DNA of 64,000 bases, from positions 434,001 through 498,000 of the forward strand of contig NZ_JBKFFP010000002.1 of NCBI RefSeq assembly GCF_046506625.1, written 5' to 3'. A program made the position numbers and the translations under genes. Under the pieces are notes generated by a model. That model did no database searches. It was given only the letters and a program-made list of their open reading frames with translations, and was not told the DNA's origin. Shown in pieces: positions 16,384 to 25,831 of the stretch (its first letter is position 1; each line of letters opens with the position of its first letter). The stretch is from Zhengella sedimenti. Its GTDB lineage: Bacteria > Pseudomonadota > Alphaproteobacteria > Rhizobiales > Rhizobiaceae.

Positions 16384-17847
16384 ATGCGCGCACAGCCCCC
16401 CGCCTCCCATTTCATCGACGGCAAACCCTTCGAGGACGCGTCCGGCGCAGTGCTCGAAAGCCGCTATCCGGCAACGGACGAGGTCATCGCGCGGCTCCAT
16501 TGCGCGACGGACAGGGTCATTGCCGCGGCGGTGGAAAGCGCGGCACGCGCGCAGGCGGATTGGGCAGCGCGCCCGGCCGAGGAACGCGGCGCGGTCCTGT
16601 GCCGGGCGGCGGCGATCATGAGGGACCGCAACCGTGAACTTTCCGAACTGGAGACGCTCGATACCGGCAAGGCGATCCAGGAAACGCTGGTGGCCGACGC
16701 GGCTTCGGGCGCGGACTGCCTCGACTACATGGGGCGGACCGTCCCGTCCTATTCCGGCCGGCAGATCGACCTGGGCGGGCCGCACGCCTATACGCGGCCA
16801 GAACCCTTCGGCGTCACGCTCGGCATCGGGGCCTGGAACTATCCCATCCAGATCGCCTGCTGGAAATCCGCGCCGGCGCTGGCCATGGGCAATGCGATGA
16901 TCTTCAAGCCGTCCGAGGTCACGCCGCTCTCGGCGCTGAAGCTGGCGGAAATCTACATGGAGGCGGGCTTGCCAGCCGGGCTGTTCAACGTGGTGCAGGG
17001 CCTTGGCGACGTGGCGGCGACGCTGGTCGAGCATCCGGTCATCGCCAAAATTTCGCTCACCGGCTCGGTGCCGACCGGCAAGAAGGTGCTCGCCACGGCC
17101 GGCGGCCTGATGAAGCCGGCGACGATGGAACTGGGCGGCAAGTCGCCAATGATCGTCTTCGAGGACGCCGACATCGAAAGCGCCATCGGCGGTGCCATGC
17201 TCGGCAATTTCTATTCCACCGGCCAGGTCTGCTCCAACGGCACGCGCGTCTTCGTGCATGAGGCGATCCATGACCGCTTCATCGAACGGCTGGTCGAGCG
17301 CACGCGCGCCATCCGCATCGGCGACCCGATGGACGAGGCAACGCAAATGGGCCCGCTCGTCTCGGCGGCGCAACTGGACAAGGTGACGGGTTACATCGAG
17401 GCCGGCCAGACCGAAGGTGCCACCCTGGCCTGCGGCGGCGGCCGTCCCCGGCTTCAGGGGCTGGAAGGCGGACATTACGTCGAGCCGACGGTCTTCACCG
17501 GCGTGACCGACGGCATGACCATCGCGCGTGAGGAAATCTTCGGGCCGGTGATGGCCGTGCTGTCCTTCCGCGACGAGGAGGAGGTGATCGCGCGGGCCAA
17601 TGCCACGCCATTCGGGCTGGCCGCCGGCGTTTTCTCCGCCGACATCGAAAGGGCAAGGCGCGTCGTCCACCGGCTTCAGGCCGGCACCTGCTGGATCAAC
17701 GCCTACAACCTGACGCCAGTGGAAATGCCGTTTGGCGGCGTCAAGCAATCGGGCATGGGCCGCGAAAACGGTATCGAGGCGTTGGCCGCGTGGAGCCAGG
17801 TCAAAAGCGTCTACGTCGCGGACGGACCGGTGGACAGCCCCTACTGA
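16384..17847 (+). CDS. betB: Betaine aldehyde dehydrogenase
   Basis: A 487-residue NAD(P)-dependent aldehyde dehydrogenase completing glycine betaine synthesis. The catalytic cysteine is C283 in GQVCSNGTRVF and the general-base glutamate E249 in MELGGKSP; both flanking sequences are those of BetB. NPQ cofactor elements (GIGAWNYP and TGSVPTGK) are present. It is the last gene of betCAB and converges on the GDP-mannose gene with only four bases between stop codons, so no separate terminator fits there. Confidence 0.95.
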   Translation: MRAQPPASHFIDGKPFEDASGAVLESRYPATDEVIARLHCATDRVIAAAVESAARAQADWAARPAEERGAVLCRAAAIMRDRNRELSELETLDTGKAIQETLVADAASGADCLDYMGRTVPSYSGRQIDLGGPHAYTRPEPFGVTLGIGAWNYPIQIACWKSAPALAMGNAMIFKPSEVTPLSALKLAEIYMEAGLPAGLFNVVQGLGDVAATLVEHPVIAKISLTGSVPTGKKVLATAGGLMKPATMELGGKSPMIVFEDADIESAIGGAMLGNFYSTGQVCSNGTRVFVHEAIHDRFIERLVERTRAIRIGDPMDEATQMGPLVSAAQLDKVTGYIEAGQTEGATLACGGGRPRLQGLEGGHYVEPTVFTGVTDGMTIAREEIFGPVMAVLSFRDEEEVIARANATPFGLAAGVFSADIERARRVVHRLQAGTCWINAYNLTPVEMPFGGVKQSGMGRENGIEALAAWSQVKSVYVADGPVDSPY

Positions 17848-17851
17848 GCGG

Positions 17852-20095
17852 TCAACGCGCCTCCGGCTGGATTTCGAGATAGCGGGTCAGCGCACAGACG
17901 AGATGGTAGAAGATGGAGGCCGGCACGTCAGGCGCGCGCGCCGCGCCCTTTTCATCGATCAGGTCGATCCACAATCCGCGCGGCGCGGGATCGACATGCC
18001 AGCGGAACAGGCGGGCGACGCGCGATTCGATTTCCGGCTTCATGTCGGGTCCGCCGCCTTCGGCGTCCAGCGCGATGGCCGCCTTGATGGCTTCCGTCTG
18101 CGGCCATGACCGCGACAGGCGCTCCAGCGGCACGCCGGAGCGCGAAACCGCGTTGTAGGCGAGGCCGGTGGACCGGTTCAGCCCGTTGGCCACGGCGGAC
18201 GCGTAGAGCTTGCGCGCATAGGGCACGAGGTCTGTCTGGCCTGTGGCATCGGCGAAATCGGTCAGCAGCGAGGCCCATTCAAAATGATGGCCGGGCTCGG
18301 TCCATTCGCCGCGCATGCCCTTTTCCGGCCGCCAGTCGGCGTCGAAATATTCGCCCAGCGTCCAGGTTTCCGGATCGAACAGCGAATGGCGGAACAGGTC
18401 GACGATGCGGGCGGCCCGGCGCAGATAGGTGCGCTCGCCGGTGGCATGGAACCAGGCCAGGAAGGCTTCCAGCAGATGCATGTGCGGATTGGAGCGGCGC
18501 AGGTTCTCGCCGTCGGAGCTTTCCAGGAAACCCCGCAGGTTGGCGTCTTCCAGGTGCTCGTCGAGGAAGTTGAAGGTCTCACGGCCGAGTGTCAGGGCAT
18601 CGGGATGACCGGCGCGATGCGCATGGGCCAGGGCCAGCAGCACGAAGGCATGGTCGTAGGTGTCCTCGACCGCATCGAGCACCGAGCCGTCCGGATTGAA
18701 GGCGCGCACCCAGCCGCCACGTTCCGTGCGCCCCCTGTCCGCCATGAAGCCGATGCCATGGGCGATCAGGTCGTCGGCCGGTCCGCTCCAGCCATGGGCC
18801 TTGGCCACGGAAAAGGCGTAGACTTGGCGGGCCATGGTGCGCATACGCTTGGGCTTGAGGCCCGGCTGGCCGTCGAAGCCGAGCGTCTCGTGGAATCCGC
18901 CATGGACGCGGTCGACGCCCGCGGTGGACCAGAGCGGCAGTGTTTCCTCGAACAGCCAGTGGCGAACCCGGTTGACGAAGGCGCCGGCCTCGATCACCCG
19001 GTCGTGGCTCGGCGTATAGCGGGTTTCGAGGCGGCCGCTCTTCTCAAGCTGTTCGACGACCTTCTTGACGTTCTGGCTTTCGCTGACCGGCGCGACGAAG
19101 GTGGCGTCGGCGGTGGCGACCACCGCGACATCCTTCAGGCCGATGACCGACAGAAGACGACCGGACGAGCGCAGGTAGCAATGCTCGCAATCGAAGGCCA
19201 CGACGTCGCCGACAATCACATTGCCAGCGCCATCGGCGTCCGAGACATCGAGCAGCGATTGCCAGGAACCCAGGTCGTTCCAGCGGAAACGCGCCTCCAC
19301 CATGGCGATGCCGTCGAGTTTCTCCATGATGGCGTAGTCGATGGAATCGGAGCGGACGGCCATGTAGTCGTCTTCGTGCAGGAAAATGCCGCCGACCTCG
19401 TCGCGGGCCCGTTCGAGCGCCGTGGCCACGCCCGACCAGATCGCCGGCTCCAGCTGCTCGAAGGCCTGGCGCATGGCCGAGGCGCGGAAGAGGAAAATGC
19501 CGGCGTTCCAGTAGAAGTTTCCCGCCGCCAGGTAGGTCTGCGCGGTGGCATGGTCCGGCTTCTCGACAAAGCGGGTGACATCACGGACGAACGCGCCCTC
19601 GTCCGGGCCGGCCTCGATATAGCCATAGCCGGTCTCGGGATGGGTCGGACGTACGCCGAAGACCACCACGCGTCCGGAAAGCGCGGCCTCGACGCCATCC
19701 TCGACCGTCGCCCAGAAATCGGCATCGGTGGCGATGACATGATCGGAAGGCACGACAAGGACGAGATCATCGCCGAAATCGCGCAGCGTCACCTGGGCGG
19801 CCAGCGCCACGGCGGCCGCGGTGTTGCGGCCCATCGGCTCGTAGAGCGCGCGCCCGCCCTTCAGGTCCACGCCGGCCAGCTCGGCATTGACGCGGCCGGC
19901 ATGGCGCTCCGTCGCTATGATGCAGACGGGTCCCTCGCCTGCCGTGCGCGCGGCCATGCGGCGCACGGTCTGCTGGATCATCGAGCCGCCGCCGGAAAGA
20001 TCATGGAACTGCTTGGGATTGTCCTCGCGCGACAGCGGCCACAGGCGCGAGCCGACGCCGCCGCTCATCACGAAGCTGACAATCCTGGCACTCAT
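17852..20095 (-). CDS. Mannose-1-phosphate guanylyltransferase fused to AGE-type isomerase domain
   Basis: A 747-residue two-domain protein. Residues 1 to about 340 are a nucleotidyltransferase that would make GDP-mannose: GGVGSRLWPLSRE at 12-24, FVEKP at 176-180, RWNDLGSWQSL at 271-281. Where usual bifunctional enzymes carry a cupin phosphomannose isomerase, this one has, from about 375, an (alpha/alpha)6-barrel domain of the N-acylglucosamine 2-epimerase/mannose isomerase type (VHGGFHETLGFDGQPG, then RQVYAFSVA and EDTYDHAFVLLALA). That domain probably interconverts fructose and mannose or their phosphates. The start at 20095 has GGGGGAAG upstream. An in-frame ATG at 20119 overlapping the phosphomannomutase stop (ATGA) is the alternative. 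Cotranscribed with the mutase. Confidence 0.9.
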   Translation of the reverse strand: MSARIVSFVMSGGVGSRLWPLSREDNPKQFHDLSGGGSMIQQTVRRMAARTAGEGPVCIIATERHAGRVNAELAGVDLKGGRALYEPMGRNTAAAVALAAQVTLRDFGDDLVLVVPSDHVIATDADFWATVEDGVEAALSGRVVVFGVRPTHPETGYGYIEAGPDEGAFVRDVTRFVEKPDHATAQTYLAAGNFYWNAGIFLFRASAMRQAFEQLEPAIWSGVATALERARDEVGGIFLHEDDYMAVRSDSIDYAIMEKLDGIAMVEARFRWNDLGSWQSLLDVSDADGAGNVIVGDVVAFDCEHCYLRSSGRLLSVIGLKDVAVVATADATFVAPVSESQNVKKVVEQLEKSGRLETRYTPSHDRVIEAGAFVNRVRHWLFEETLPLWSTAGVDRVHGGFHETLGFDGQPGLKPKRMRTMARQVYAFSVAKAHGWSGPADDLIAHGIGFMADRGRTERGGWVRAFNPDGSVLDAVEDTYDHAFVLLALAHAHRAGHPDALTLGRETFNFLDEHLEDANLRGFLESSDGENLRRSNPHMHLLEAFLAWFHATGERTYLRRAARIVDLFRHSLFDPETWTLGEYFDADWRPEKGMRGEWTEPGHHFEWASLLTDFADATGQTDLVPYARKLYASAVANGLNRSTGLAYNAVSRSGVPLERLSRSWPQTEAIKAAIALDAEGGGPDMKPEIESRVARLFRWHVDPAPRGLWIDLIDEKGAARAPDVPASIFYHLVCALTRYLEIQPEAR

Positions 20096-20115
20096 GCTGG
20101 CTTCCCCCGCCTGTT

Positions 20116-21633
20116 TCATATCGACTGGTTGTAGGCGCCGACCTGCGGGTTTTCCCGCAGGATGGCATCGACGGCGTGGAACACGGCGCGCTTGCGCTCC
20201 TCGGAGACGGGGCTTTCCACCACGACGACGAGTTCGGGCTTGTTGGAAGAGGCCCGCACGAGGCCCCAACTGCCATCCGACAGTCCGACCCGCACGCCAT
20301 TGACCGTGACGAGGGTCTCGATGCGTTCGCCCGCCACGGTCTCGCCCCTGCGTTTCATGTCGGTGAATCGCGCCGTGACGCGCTCCACGACATCGTATTT
20401 CTCCTCGTCGGCGCAATGGGGTGACATGGTCGGCGAACCGAAGGTGAGCGGCAGGTCGCGGTAGAGATCGGCCATGGACTTGCCCGGATTACGTTCGAGC
20501 ATCCGGCAGACGGCGATCGCGGTGACCAGTCCGTCGTCATAGCCCCGGCCATAGGGCGCGTTGAAGAAGAAATGCCCGGATTTCTCGAATCCGGCCACGG
20601 CGCCAAGCTCGGACACGCGGCGCTTGATGTAGGAATGGCCGGTCTTCCAATAGTCCGTCTTCGCACCGTTGGCCGCCAGCACCGGATCGGTCCGGTAGAG
20701 GCCGGTCGACTTCACATCGACGACGAATTGCGCGCCCGGCCGGCCGGCCGACATGTCGCGGGCGAGCATGACGCCCACCTTGTCGGCGAAGATCTCGTTG
20801 CCCTCGTTGTCGACCACGCCGCAGCGGTCGCCGTCGCCGTCGAAGCCAAGCCCGACATCGGCCTCGTGCGCCAGCACCGCGTCGCGGATGGCATGGAGCA
20901 TTTCCATGTCTTCCGGGTTCGGATTGTAGCGCGGAAAGGCATGATCCAGGTTGCAGTCCAGCGGAATGACCTCGCAGCCGATGCGCTCCAGCAGGTCGGG
21001 CGCGAAGGCGCCGGCGGTACCGTTGCCGCAGGCCGCCACCACCTTGAGGCGGCGCTTGAGGCGGATGCCGTCGGCCAGATCCGACAGGTAGCGCTCGCGC
21101 ATTCCGGCGACGGCCTCGTAGCTTCCGCCATCGGTGAGGTCGAAATCGCCCGACAGCACGATGTCGCGCAATTGCGCCATCTCGTCCGGCCCGAAAGTGA
21201 GCGGACGCTGGCACCCCATCTTCACCCCGGTCCAGCCGTTGTCGTTGTGCGAGGCCGTGACCATGGCCACGGATGCCGTTTCGAGCGCGAACTGGGCAAA
21301 ATAGGCCATGGGCGACAGCGCCAGGCCGATATCCTTGACCCGGGCGCCGGCGGCCATGAGGCCCTGCGTGAGCGCCAGCTTGATGGCCATCGAATAGGAC
21401 CGGTAGTCATGCCCGGTGACGATGCCGGGCCCCGCGCCCAGGCGGCGGATCAGCGTGCCGAGGCCCATGCCAAGCGCCTGGACGCCAAGCAGGTTGAGTT
21501 CCGGCGGCTTGGATGACGCCGGGTGGCCGAACCACCAGCGCGCGTCATATTCGCGAAAGCCGGTCGGCTTGACGAGCGGAACGGTCTCGAAGGCGTAGGT
21601 ATTCGGTCTGGCGTCGGCCACTGGTTTCTGCAT
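20116..21633 (-). CDS. Phosphomannomutase / phosphoglucomutase
   Basis: A 505-residue alpha-D-phosphohexomutase converting mannose-6-P to mannose-1-P (and probably glucose phosphates). The active-site serine is S128 in TASHN. The magnesium loop is DGDGD (D265, D267, D269) and the C-terminal phosphate-binding loop reads VRASSNKPEL. It precedes the guanylyltransferase fusion gene by an ATGA or short gap, so together they supply GDP-mannose for exopolysaccharide or lipopolysaccharide. The start at 21633 has a weak GGAAAA upstream; the frame continues open above it. Confidence 0.93.
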   Translation of the reverse strand: MQKPVADARPNTYAFETVPLVKPTGFREYDARWWFGHPASSKPPELNLLGVQALGMGLGTLIRRLGAGPGIVTGHDYRSYSMAIKLALTQGLMAAGARVKDIGLALSPMAYFAQFALETASVAMVTASHNDNGWTGVKMGCQRPLTFGPDEMAQLRDIVLSGDFDLTDGGSYEAVAGMRERYLSDLADGIRLKRRLKVVAACGNGTAGAFAPDLLERIGCEVIPLDCNLDHAFPRYNPNPEDMEMLHAIRDAVLAHEADVGLGFDGDGDRCGVVDNEGNEIFADKVGVMLARDMSAGRPGAQFVVDVKSTGLYRTDPVLAANGAKTDYWKTGHSYIKRRVSELGAVAGFEKSGHFFFNAPYGRGYDDGLVTAIAVCRMLERNPGKSMADLYRDLPLTFGSPTMSPHCADEEKYDVVERVTARFTDMKRRGETVAGERIETLVTVNGVRVGLSDGSWGLVRASSNKPELVVVVESPVSEERKRAVFHAVDAILRENPQVGAYNQSI

Positions 21634-21827
21634 CGGGTTTTCCGGATCGGTCGGACTCGCGCGACAGTCTGCCGGCAAAAGCCTTATGTCCGATTAAGCC
21701 CTGCCGAAACAATCCTTTTCGCACGGCCGCGACGGCGAACGGAGCAGCACGGGATTTTTCGCCGATTTCCCCCTCAGACCGCTTGCAGGATGCAATCGTG
21801 CCGGTTATAGACCGCCCGACTGGTTCG

Positions 21828-21904
21828 CGGAGTGTAGCGCAGCCTGGTAGCGCACCTCGTTCGGGACGAGGGGGTCGCAGGTTCAAATCCTGCCACTCCG
21901 ACCA
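21828..21904 (+). tRNA. tRNA-Pro (anticodon CGG), CCA encoded
   Basis: A complete 77-base cloverleaf. The acceptor stem CGGAGTG pairs with CACTCCG, discriminator A at 21901 and genomic CCA at 21902-21904. The anticodon stem CCTCG/CGAGG encloses the loop TTCGGGA, giving anticodon CGG at 21862-21864, which reads proline CCG. The T arm is GCAGG-TTCAAAT-CCTGC. It is free-standing, between the phosphomannomutase gene and the four-gene unknown operon. Confidence 0.97.
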
Positions 21905-21926
21905 GCCAGATCAAGGACCTGGACCG

Positions 21927-21971
21927 ATGTCCGGGCACGCTCTCCCCGACATTCACACCGCCGGTTTTTTT
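21927..21971 (+). terminator. Possible terminator after tRNA-Pro
   Basis: A stem of ATGTCCGGG (21927-21935) with CCCGACAT (21945-21952), one bulged base, followed after about a dozen bases by seven T residues (21965-21971). The distance between stem and T run is longer than in a standard intrinsic terminator, so this is tentative. Confidence 0.3.
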
Positions 21972-21979
21972 AAAACCAT

Positions 21980-21991
21980 TGACAATTGTCA
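21980..21991. promoter_or_regulatory. Perfect 12-bp palindrome TGACAATTGTCA
   Basis: TGACAATTGTCA reads the same on both strands and includes a TTGACA -35-like hexamer (21979-21984), 65 bases before the first gene of the four-gene unknown operon. No good -10 is seen at the standard distance. It is a candidate operator or promoter element for that operon. Confidence 0.35.
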
Positions 21992-22055
21992 TTTCAAAAT
22001 CCGCCATTCGGCTGCCTTCTCGAGACGGTGAAACCCGTAACCGAGGGGCTGTTCC

Positions 22056-22778
22056 ATGGCGGTTCTGCTGTCGCGCGAAATGGCAAGGCGTCTCATCGTG
22101 CTGGCTCTTTTGTGCGCGGCACTTGCAATCCTGCCGGAGCGCGGGCTTCTAGCGGGCCTGATGCTGGCCGGCGCGGGTCTGGCCGTATATGTCCTCATGC
22201 CACGTGCGCCGCGTCCGGACAACGCCTTCATCTATGACCGGATGCCTGCTGTCCATGGGCCGGACCTGGTCGCCTACCTGCTGACCGGCGTGTTCTTCGC
22301 CCTGCCTTTCTGGGCGCGGATGGGCGAGGAATATCTGTGGGCGGATTTCGGCCTCCTGGTTCATCCCTCGGCGCTGCTGAGCTGGCCCCTGGCGCTGATC
22401 TCCGTCTCGATCCTGTGGTTCAGCGCCCACTACGCTGCCTTCTGGCTCGTCATCGAGCCTGACCGCCTGCAGATCAACCGGCTGGAGGGGCACCGCGCCA
22501 TCCGCTTCGCCGACATCGCGCGGGTCTCGCCGTTCCGCCGGGGCCTGCCAAAATGGATGCGATGGATCACACCGGCCCTGATCGCCGCAGGCAAGTTCGG
22601 TCCGGCCGGTGCCATCCTTCTAGCCCGCGACACGGTCGGCATCACACTCACGCTGCGCGACGGCAGCCGGATCTCCATCGCCAGCGAAGCCTTCGAGAGC
22701 CCGATGCGAAGGCTGATCAAGGCACTGGGCAAAAACGGGATCCCGATCATGGCAGACAATCAGGACAAGGGAGATTGA
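22056..22778 (+). CDS. Unknown four-helix membrane protein with cytosolic PH-like domain
   Basis: A 240-residue protein I do not recognise. Hydrophobic segments at about residues 12-27, 31-48, 71-88 and 106-130 suggest four membrane helices. The C-terminal 100 residues (FWLVIEPDRLQINRL, FADIARVSPF, ITLTLRDGSRISIASEAF) have the alternating-strand pattern of bacterial PH-like domains. The start has GAGGGG about ten bases upstream. It is the first of four tightly spaced genes (next start 6 bases after its stop). The last gene of the set, at 27211, is a similar membrane plus PH-like protein, so the two may be partners. Confidence 0.7.
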   Translation: MAVLLSREMARRLIVLALLCAALAILPERGLLAGLMLAGAGLAVYVLMPRAPRPDNAFIYDRMPAVHGPDLVAYLLTGVFFALPFWARMGEEYLWADFGLLVHPSALLSWPLALISVSILWFSAHYAAFWLVIEPDRLQINRLEGHRAIRFADIARVSPFRRGLPKWMRWITPALIAAGKFGPAGAILLARDTVGITLTLRDGSRISIASEAFESPMRRLIKALGKNGIPIMADNQDKGD

Positions 22779-22783
22779 CGCCG

Positions 22784-25700
22784 ATGCACATGCTTCTGTC
22801 GACCTGGTTTTGTCAGTCGGTTCGCCTGTTTCTCGTCCTTGCCGCCGCCATGACCTTTCATGTCCCGGCCGCCAGGGCCGAAGAATGGACGAGCCATGCC
22901 CTTGGGGAAGTCCGCATCGAAGCGCCCGCGCAATGGGAGATCACCTACCAGGAGGAGGGTGAGCAGATCCACCTGAGGAGCCCGGACGGCAACTACACCC
23001 TCCTTGCCTTCTGGTGGTTTCCGGACGAGCCCCTGCTTGGCTACGACGACATCGTCGCGCATGAGGAGATCATGGTCGCCGGGCGCCGGGCGATGGTCAT
23101 CACATCCGACTTTCCGCAACTGGGCGTCTACGGTCTGGCCTTCCTCGACCCCAGGCGGGACGGCCACCAGTTCGTCATGAACCTGGAATTCCAGGACAAG
23201 GATTTCGCCGCCGCCGCAAACCTGCTGGACCGTTTCCTGGCCGGCATCCGCTACGGGCGGATCAAGGGCGGCGCCAGCCGCACCTTCGGCGGGGAACCGG
23301 TTGACCAGACACCGGACAGCAGCCGGGAAGAGAGCGCCGCCGCGCCGGAGGCACCACCGGAAACCGTGCCGGCGGGCGACGTGCTCATCGCCGAGATCGG
23401 CAATATCTACGCGGTCGTCAACGGACCGGAAAAGCCGGTGGTGTTCACCATGCCGGAACCGGTCTTCATCCAGTCCATCCAGACCTATCACTGGAACCAT
23501 GGCCGCGGGCGCTCCCCCGGCACGATCGCCCTGCGGGGCGCCGATGCGACATACGGCCCCTGGCAGGCCAGCGGCAGGCCGGGTCAGGGCGGGGTCCCGG
23601 ACGCCTACTGGATCGTCGAGCCGGGCATCATCCTGCCGGCGGGCCGCTATGAACTGGTCGATTCCGATCCGGGCACATGGGCAACGAACAGTGCCAGCGG
23701 CAACAAGGGTTTCGTGCGGATCGAATACCGCAAGACCGAAACCCGCCTGCCTTCCGGCGGCGAGGCAGTCGCCGGCGGAACACCGGAAACGGCCGGACCC
23801 GGCGAAATACCCGCGACCACGGCGCGTCCCGGCGATCCTGTCCTTTTCGACGGACTGCCCGACGAACGCTGGCTGCCGGTCTCCGAGGCCGGCGGCAATT
23901 ACGATGCCTTCGCCAGGAATTCCGGCGGCATGCTGGTTGTCGACGTTCCGGCGGGCCATGTCTGGGCCAAGACCGGCATCCGTTCCGCCGCGCCGCTGGT
24001 GCGCCTGCGCGACGCTGCCAGCGCCCGCACGGTCCGCTTCGACTTCGACGCCGACAATACGAGCGCCTTCGTCCTTGCACTTGCCGCAGCCGACGGCAGC
24101 GATGAATGGCCGGCGCACGATGTCCGCTTTGCCTGGGGCTCGGAGGGCGGGGAAGAGGCGGCGTATGCAACGCTGTTCCTGCGCCGTGGCGTCGTGCGGC
24201 GCGTCGCAACCGGCCCCCGGGCACCCGACAGCATCACGTTGCGGATCGACCCTTCCGGGGCGGTGGCGGCCATCCTCCCGGATGGCACGATGCTCGAAGC
24301 GACCCTTCCCGGCGGGCCGGCACCGGAGGGATATCACGTTCATGCCATCGCCCATGCGATGGCGAAGGACCAGCCGGCGCGCCTTGCGCTCAGGCGAATA
24401 GAGGCTGCCGACGTTCCGGCCAACGCGCCTGCATTGGCCGCGTGGCCGGACGAGCGCGCCGAGGTGGTGCTGTTTGACGGACGGCTGGGAACGGACTGGG
24501 TCGGACACAGTGCCGCCGGCGGCGATTTCAACCGTGACGCCAGGCTGGACGGCGACATGCTGCTGGTTGACGTAAAGGAAGGCTCCAGCTGGGGCAATGC
24601 CGGCATTCTCAGCCCGGCGGCGCTGGTCTGGCTGGACGATCTTCGCGCGGACGGCGAAGTGACCGTCACCTTCGAGTTGGACCCCGCACAAACGGACGGC
24701 TTTGCCCTGGCACTGGCCCATCCCGGCTATGGCGGCGTGGGCGGGAACGGGCCCGGAAAGCCGAATGTCACCTTCACCTGGCACAAGCCGAAGGACAGCA
24801 CCGGCGCGTTCGCGGACGTGCATTTCTATCCGCATGGCGACAACGATTTCGACCGGCAGGAGGTGTCCGCGACACCGCCGTCCCAGGTGCGGTTTTCCAT
24901 CCGCGCGGGCGAAGTGACCGTCTCGGCGGAGGGGATGGCACCGGTCACGCGGCCCTACGATGCCGCGCGCGACGGCGCGGGCCTGCGCGTCTATGCCTAC
25001 ACGATCGTTCCGGAGAAGGATGCGCCGGCGCGCCTGGCGCTCGACCGCATCGTCCTGACGCGGAAGCCCGGTGCGGTGGCCCCAACGCCCGAACCTGCCC
25101 CCGGTGTCGATCCCCTTCCGGAGACAGTGGCCTTTGACGGTTCGCCCTCGCCTGCCTGGGAACCCATCGGAGTCGCGGGCGGCGATTTCGACGCCTTCGC
25201 CCGCTACGCGGACGGCGCGCTCGTGGTCGAGGTGCCGGAGGGCCATTCCTGGGGGAAGACCGGACTGCTTTCGGCGGAACCGCTGCTGAAGCTCGATCCC
25301 AGAATCCGGCAGACACCAGCGCGCATCGAAGTGCAATTGGATCCGGCCGGACCGCAGAACCTCAACTTCGCGCTGTCGACCCGCAAGATCGCCGACATGT
25401 GGCTGGATCATCGCGGCTGGTACACGTTCACCTACATCCCGGAACGGCAGGTCTGGGTGATGGGCTTCCGTCATTCGCCCTACCAGGAGTGGTCGCGCGA
25501 GGTGGATGCCGGCTGGATGGCCGAAAACTGGGACGGCCGCGTGCGGATCGACATCGGCGACGGATGGACGGCCATGGAGATACCCGGCGGCCCCAGACTG
25601 TATGGAAGCATGGGCGTCGGTCCGTACTACCACCTCTTCGGTGTGGTCCAGGCGCATCCGCCGGCCGAGCGAAAGGCGGCGTCGCTCACGCTGCGGTCGA

Positions 25701-25825
25701 TCACGACCGGCATGGTGACGCCCGACGGCATGAGTGCAGCCGACCGCTGGTCGCTGCTCGACGACGAGACGTTCGAGCCTGGCAAATTCCTCGATACGCT
25801 GTTCGATGATCTGGAAACGGAGTGA
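22784..25825 (+). CDS. Unknown 1013-aa secreted protein with three internal modules
   Basis: A signal peptide (residues about 1-32, cleavage after ARA) leads a large exported protein. Residues 33-160 form one unit containing EAPAQWEITYQEEGEQIHL. A Pro/Glu-rich linker follows, then a beta-rich unit at 200-316 (GNIYAVVNGPEKP, QTYHWNHGRG). Three diverged copies of one module follow, starting near 352, 561 and 781. Each opens FDG..W, then AGG(N/D)(Y/F), AR, LVV(D/E)V..G..W, and G(I/L).S..PL. The period is roughly 210-220 residues, with Pro-rich linkers between copies. No catalytic motif is recognised; the modules look like beta-sandwich binding domains of the LamG/DUF1080 kind (inference). AAGGGAGA upstream supports the ATG at 22784. 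The protein is far larger than its operon partners. Confidence 0.75.
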   Translation: MHMLLSTWFCQSVRLFLVLAAAMTFHVPAARAEEWTSHALGEVRIEAPAQWEITYQEEGEQIHLRSPDGNYTLLAFWWFPDEPLLGYDDIVAHEEIMVAGRRAMVITSDFPQLGVYGLAFLDPRRDGHQFVMNLEFQDKDFAAAANLLDRFLAGIRYGRIKGGASRTFGGEPVDQTPDSSREESAAAPEAPPETVPAGDVLIAEIGNIYAVVNGPEKPVVFTMPEPVFIQSIQTYHWNHGRGRSPGTIALRGADATYGPWQASGRPGQGGVPDAYWIVEPGIILPAGRYELVDSDPGTWATNSASGNKGFVRIEYRKTETRLPSGGEAVAGGTPETAGPGEIPATTARPGDPVLFDGLPDERWLPVSEAGGNYDAFARNSGGMLVVDVPAGHVWAKTGIRSAAPLVRLRDAASARTVRFDFDADNTSAFVLALAAADGSDEWPAHDVRFAWGSEGGEEAAYATLFLRRGVVRRVATGPRAPDSITLRIDPSGAVAAILPDGTMLEATLPGGPAPEGYHVHAIAHAMAKDQPARLALRRIEAADVPANAPALAAWPDERAEVVLFDGRLGTDWVGHSAAGGDFNRDARLDGDMLLVDVKEGSSWGNAGILSPAALVWLDDLRADGEVTVTFELDPAQTDGFALALAHPGYGGVGGNGPGKPNVTFTWHKPKDSTGAFADVHFYPHGDNDFDRQEVSATPPSQVRFSIRAGEVTVSAEGMAPVTRPYDAARDGAGLRVYAYTIVPEKDAPARLALDRIVLTRKPGAVAPTPEPAPGVDPLPETVAFDGSPSPAWEPIGVAGGDFDAFARYADGALVVEVPEGHSWGKTGLLSAEPLLKLDPRIRQTPARIEVQLDPAGPQNLNFALSTRKIADMWLDHRGWYTFTYIPERQVWVMGFRHSPYQEWSREVDAGWMAENWDGRVRIDIGDGWTAMEIPGGPRLYGSMGVGPYYHLFGVVQAHPPAERKAASLTLRSITTGMVTPDGMSAADRWSLLDDETFEPGKFLDTLFDDLETE

Positions 25826-25831
25826 AACGCC

